From Flavobacterium frigidarium DSM 17623 (GTDB taxonomy: Bacteria; Bacteroidota; Bacteroidia; Flavobacteriales; Flavobacteriaceae): DNA of 64,000 nt. Each line of letters opens with the position of its first letter. Position 1 is the stretch's first letter. Below, piece by piece: positions 62,684 through 64,000 of the stretch. The position numbers and the translations under genes are program-made. The notes under the pieces are model-generated. The model saw only the letters and a program-made list of their open reading frames with translations. It was not told where the DNA came from and ran no database searches. The stretch covers positions 206,756 through 270,755 of the forward strand of contig NZ_AUDO01000007.1 of NCBI RefSeq assembly GCF_000425505.1. The letters run 5' to 3'.

Positions 62684-62968
62684 AATTTAATTTTTAAGAA
62701 CATTCAAAAATACAATTTCAAACATTGGCCTGCAATAGCGACTTACTTTAAACTAAAGGATCACAACCCTATCGCAATCTACGACTTGCAGTCCCACCGT
62801 TTTTTACATATTCAATAAAAATTCCAGCCAGAAATTTTTTCTTTTAAAGTTAAGCCATGCCGAATATCTTGGTGATAGCATAAAAAATTTAGATTTATTA
62901 TGTGCTATTTTATTTAATAAGAATCTGAAGTTAAATATATAATAAAATTACTACATCGAGTTTCAAAT
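62684..62968. other. Intergenic region between fabI and the LprI-like gene
   Basis: AT-rich with no coding potential. No promoter box of the TAnnTTTG type and no strong hairpin are evident near the fabI start. Confidence 0.4.
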
Positions 62969-63508
62969 TTATTCTACAAATTGATTGAGATGACCCTTAA
63001 TAGCAAATAATCTTTCTTTCGTTAAGTCACTTATACGGCCAGCCATTATATTACTTTGTATGGTACCGCCACCTGAATACTGATCTTTTGAAACTGTAGT
63101 AATCACTAAAATTTCGCTATCTCTAAACTTAATCCAATTGCGTTGCGCTAATTTTAATTTTTCTTGATCTTCACCCTTGAGTTTTTTCAATAAAATACCA
63201 TAATATTTATTTAATAATTGATCATAATCCCTATTAAGATCAACCATGGCAGCAGTCATCCCTGCAGTAGAATAATCCACAGCAACTTTAAGATCAGCTA
63301 TTTTTTCGACACGGTAGAGATCTGTTTTAAATTCAGTATCTAAAGACATCTCTTTTTCTCCAAACTTTTTACTCACAGAATCTTTATACTTAACAGCCAG
63401 TCGATCAACTTGATTCGTAATTTTAGCGACTTTATCCGCAGTGAGTTCTGCTTGCGCGTTTGCAAATGACGATGTCAACAAGAGTACTATAAAAATATTT
63501 CTTATCAT
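62969..63508 (-). CDS. LprI-like (DUF1311) secreted protein
   Basis: A 179-residue protein with a signal peptide (MIRNIFIVLLLTSSFANAQ). The mature part is helical with the LprI/DUF1311 pattern: VDLNRDYDQLLNKYYGILLKK and DQEKLKLAQRNWIKFRDSE (about 113-131), where the W-I-x-F/Y-R motif is diagnostic. The family includes lysozyme inhibitors, but many members have no tested function. The usual conserved cysteines are absent here. It lies next to an insertion sequence and is transcribed alone. Confidence 0.82.
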   Translation of the reverse strand: MIRNIFIVLLLTSSFANAQAELTADKVAKITNQVDRLAVKYKDSVSKKFGEKEMSLDTEFKTDLYRVEKIADLKVAVDYSTAGMTAAMVDLNRDYDQLLNKYYGILLKKLKGEDQEKLKLAQRNWIKFRDSEILVITTVSKDQYSGGGTIQSNIMAGRISDLTKERLFAIKGHLNQFVE

Positions 63509-63730
63509 TACTTATAATTCTTAAATTTATGATTGATGGTATAATGAGCTACATAAACAATAATTATGCAGCAAAGCATCACCCGAAAATAATACAATCA
63601 TTTTACAACTATCCAAAAATTTTATTAAAAATGCATATTAATAAATACAGAAGCACAAATGATTCTGTAGAATTTTGAATAATAAGATAAAAAATAGTGC
63701 GCATTTCCTTATTCTATCTTTAAAAGCCAG

Positions 63731-63817
63731 GAGAAATATTGAATTTTTTTGGATCAAGTCAGAAAGTTGTGGGGAAATATTAAATTTCGATATTTGTATT
63801 TTAAATTAAATACAAAT
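63731..63817 (+). repeat. Direct and inverted repeats at the left end of an insertion sequence
   Basis: Two near-identical 16-mers (GAGAAATATTGAATTT at 63731-63746 and GGGAAATATTAAATTT at 63772-63787) are followed by a 10-bp perfect inverted repeat ATTTGTATTT / AAATACAAAT (63792-63801, 63808-63817) touching the start codon of the transposase gene. The exact end of the element cannot be set without its other end. Confidence 0.45.
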
Positions 63818-64000
63818 GCAAGATTCCTTTGTTGAACTTCTCAAGCTATTGTCACCAGAAATTATCGTTGATTATTTTGAACTTACTTCTTATAAAAAAG
63901 GTGAAGAAATTCTTCATCTATATTTAAAGGAGATTAATTCGATACCAAAAGAGTACCGTGAAAACAAATTAAGTTCAAAAGGATTCTTCAATGAGATAAC
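63816..64000 (+). mobile_element. ISAon1-type insertion sequence, transposase N-terminal gene (cut by window edge)
   Basis: An open frame from the ATG at 63816 runs off the window. Its 61 visible residues begin MQDSFVELLKLLSPEIIVDY, then FELTSYKKGEEILHLYLKE and REN.KLSSKGFF. I recognise this from memory as the short N-terminal reading frame of ISAon1-family elements of Bacteroidetes, whose catalytic part is encoded just downstream (outside the window). No frameshift is seen in the visible part. It may end differently from this family; comparison with IS databases would decide. Confidence 0.65.

Noticed and set aside
1..64000. CRISPR arrays, tRNA or rRNA genes, defence islands
   Set aside because: I saw no regularly spaced repeats, no tRNA-like arms, no rRNA segments and no recognised defence proteins. 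A dedicated scan (tRNAscan, CRISPR finder, Infernal) could overturn this.

Overview
The window looks like chromosomal DNA of a Flavobacteriaceae bacterium, most likely Flavobacterium. The DNA is AT-rich, classical Shine-Dalgarno sequences are absent, and several promoters carry the Bacteroidetes -7 box TAnnTTTG. The gene content also fits: gapN, cydAB, a trpEGDCFBA operon, a DUF4494 protein, an MBL-rhodanese fusion, an RprXY-type two-component pair and a partial ISAon1-type transposon. No rRNA, tRNA or CRISPR array was seen. Functions are assigned from recognised families and visible motifs only; no database search was run.

Layout. 0-2.5 kb: a decayed GMC-oxidoreductase remnant, gapN and a single-domain rhodanese. 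2.7-10.2 kb: a redox/sulfur island with a Crp/Fnr regulator, a TauE/SafE exporter, cytochrome bd oxidase (cydAB), an MBL-rhodanese fusion and a tightly overlapping DUF202 / thiol-methyltransferase / small membrane protein / thioredoxin operon. 10.3-15.9 kb: one giant multi-PAS hybrid histidine kinase. 16.4-18.2 kb: a MarR / nitroreductase / YceI operon. 18.3-25.9 kb: the tryptophan operon, preceded by an attenuator with an 18-residue leader peptide containing three consecutive Trp codons. 26-31 kb: small envelope proteins, lipoproteins and a secreted metallopeptidase. 31-36 kb: mostly minus-strand genes, including a DoxX/TetR/nitroreductase operon. 36.2-40.9 kb: a TetR-controlled TolC/HlyD/MFS efflux operon. 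41-46 kb: yaaA, an LLM oxidoreductase, nhaA and a DUF389 protein. 46-48.6 kb: a large zinc protease. 48.8-57.6 kb: a mostly co-directional housekeeping run (alkB-like, Gfo/Idh, hbd, DUF1015, PLP protein, exonuclease/GIY-YIG, ion channel, miaA, acyl-ACP thioesterase). 57.8-63.5 kb: the minus-strand block rprY, rprX, coaE, a family 2 glycosyltransferase, fabI and an LprI-like gene. The right edge cuts an insertion sequence.

How it works together. The best regulatory signal is a set of three 16-bp Crp/Fnr-type palindromes (TGTRAY-N4-GTYACN) in front of tauE, cydA and the MBL-rhodanese gene. Each lies 21 nt upstream of a -7-like box, which is the class II activator position. This suggests that the Crp/Fnr protein encoded next door switches on persulfide oxidation and sulfur transfer, sulfite-type export and a sulfide-tolerant terminal oxidase together. 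The trp operon appears to be controlled by ribosome-stalling attenuation from an almost leaderless mRNA. It also carries an inserted gamma-glutamylcyclotransferase-like gene next to a dispersed structured repeat, and a GC-rich palindrome fused to the 5' end of trpF. Three further regulators (one MarR, two TetR) each have palindromic operators overlapping a promoter.
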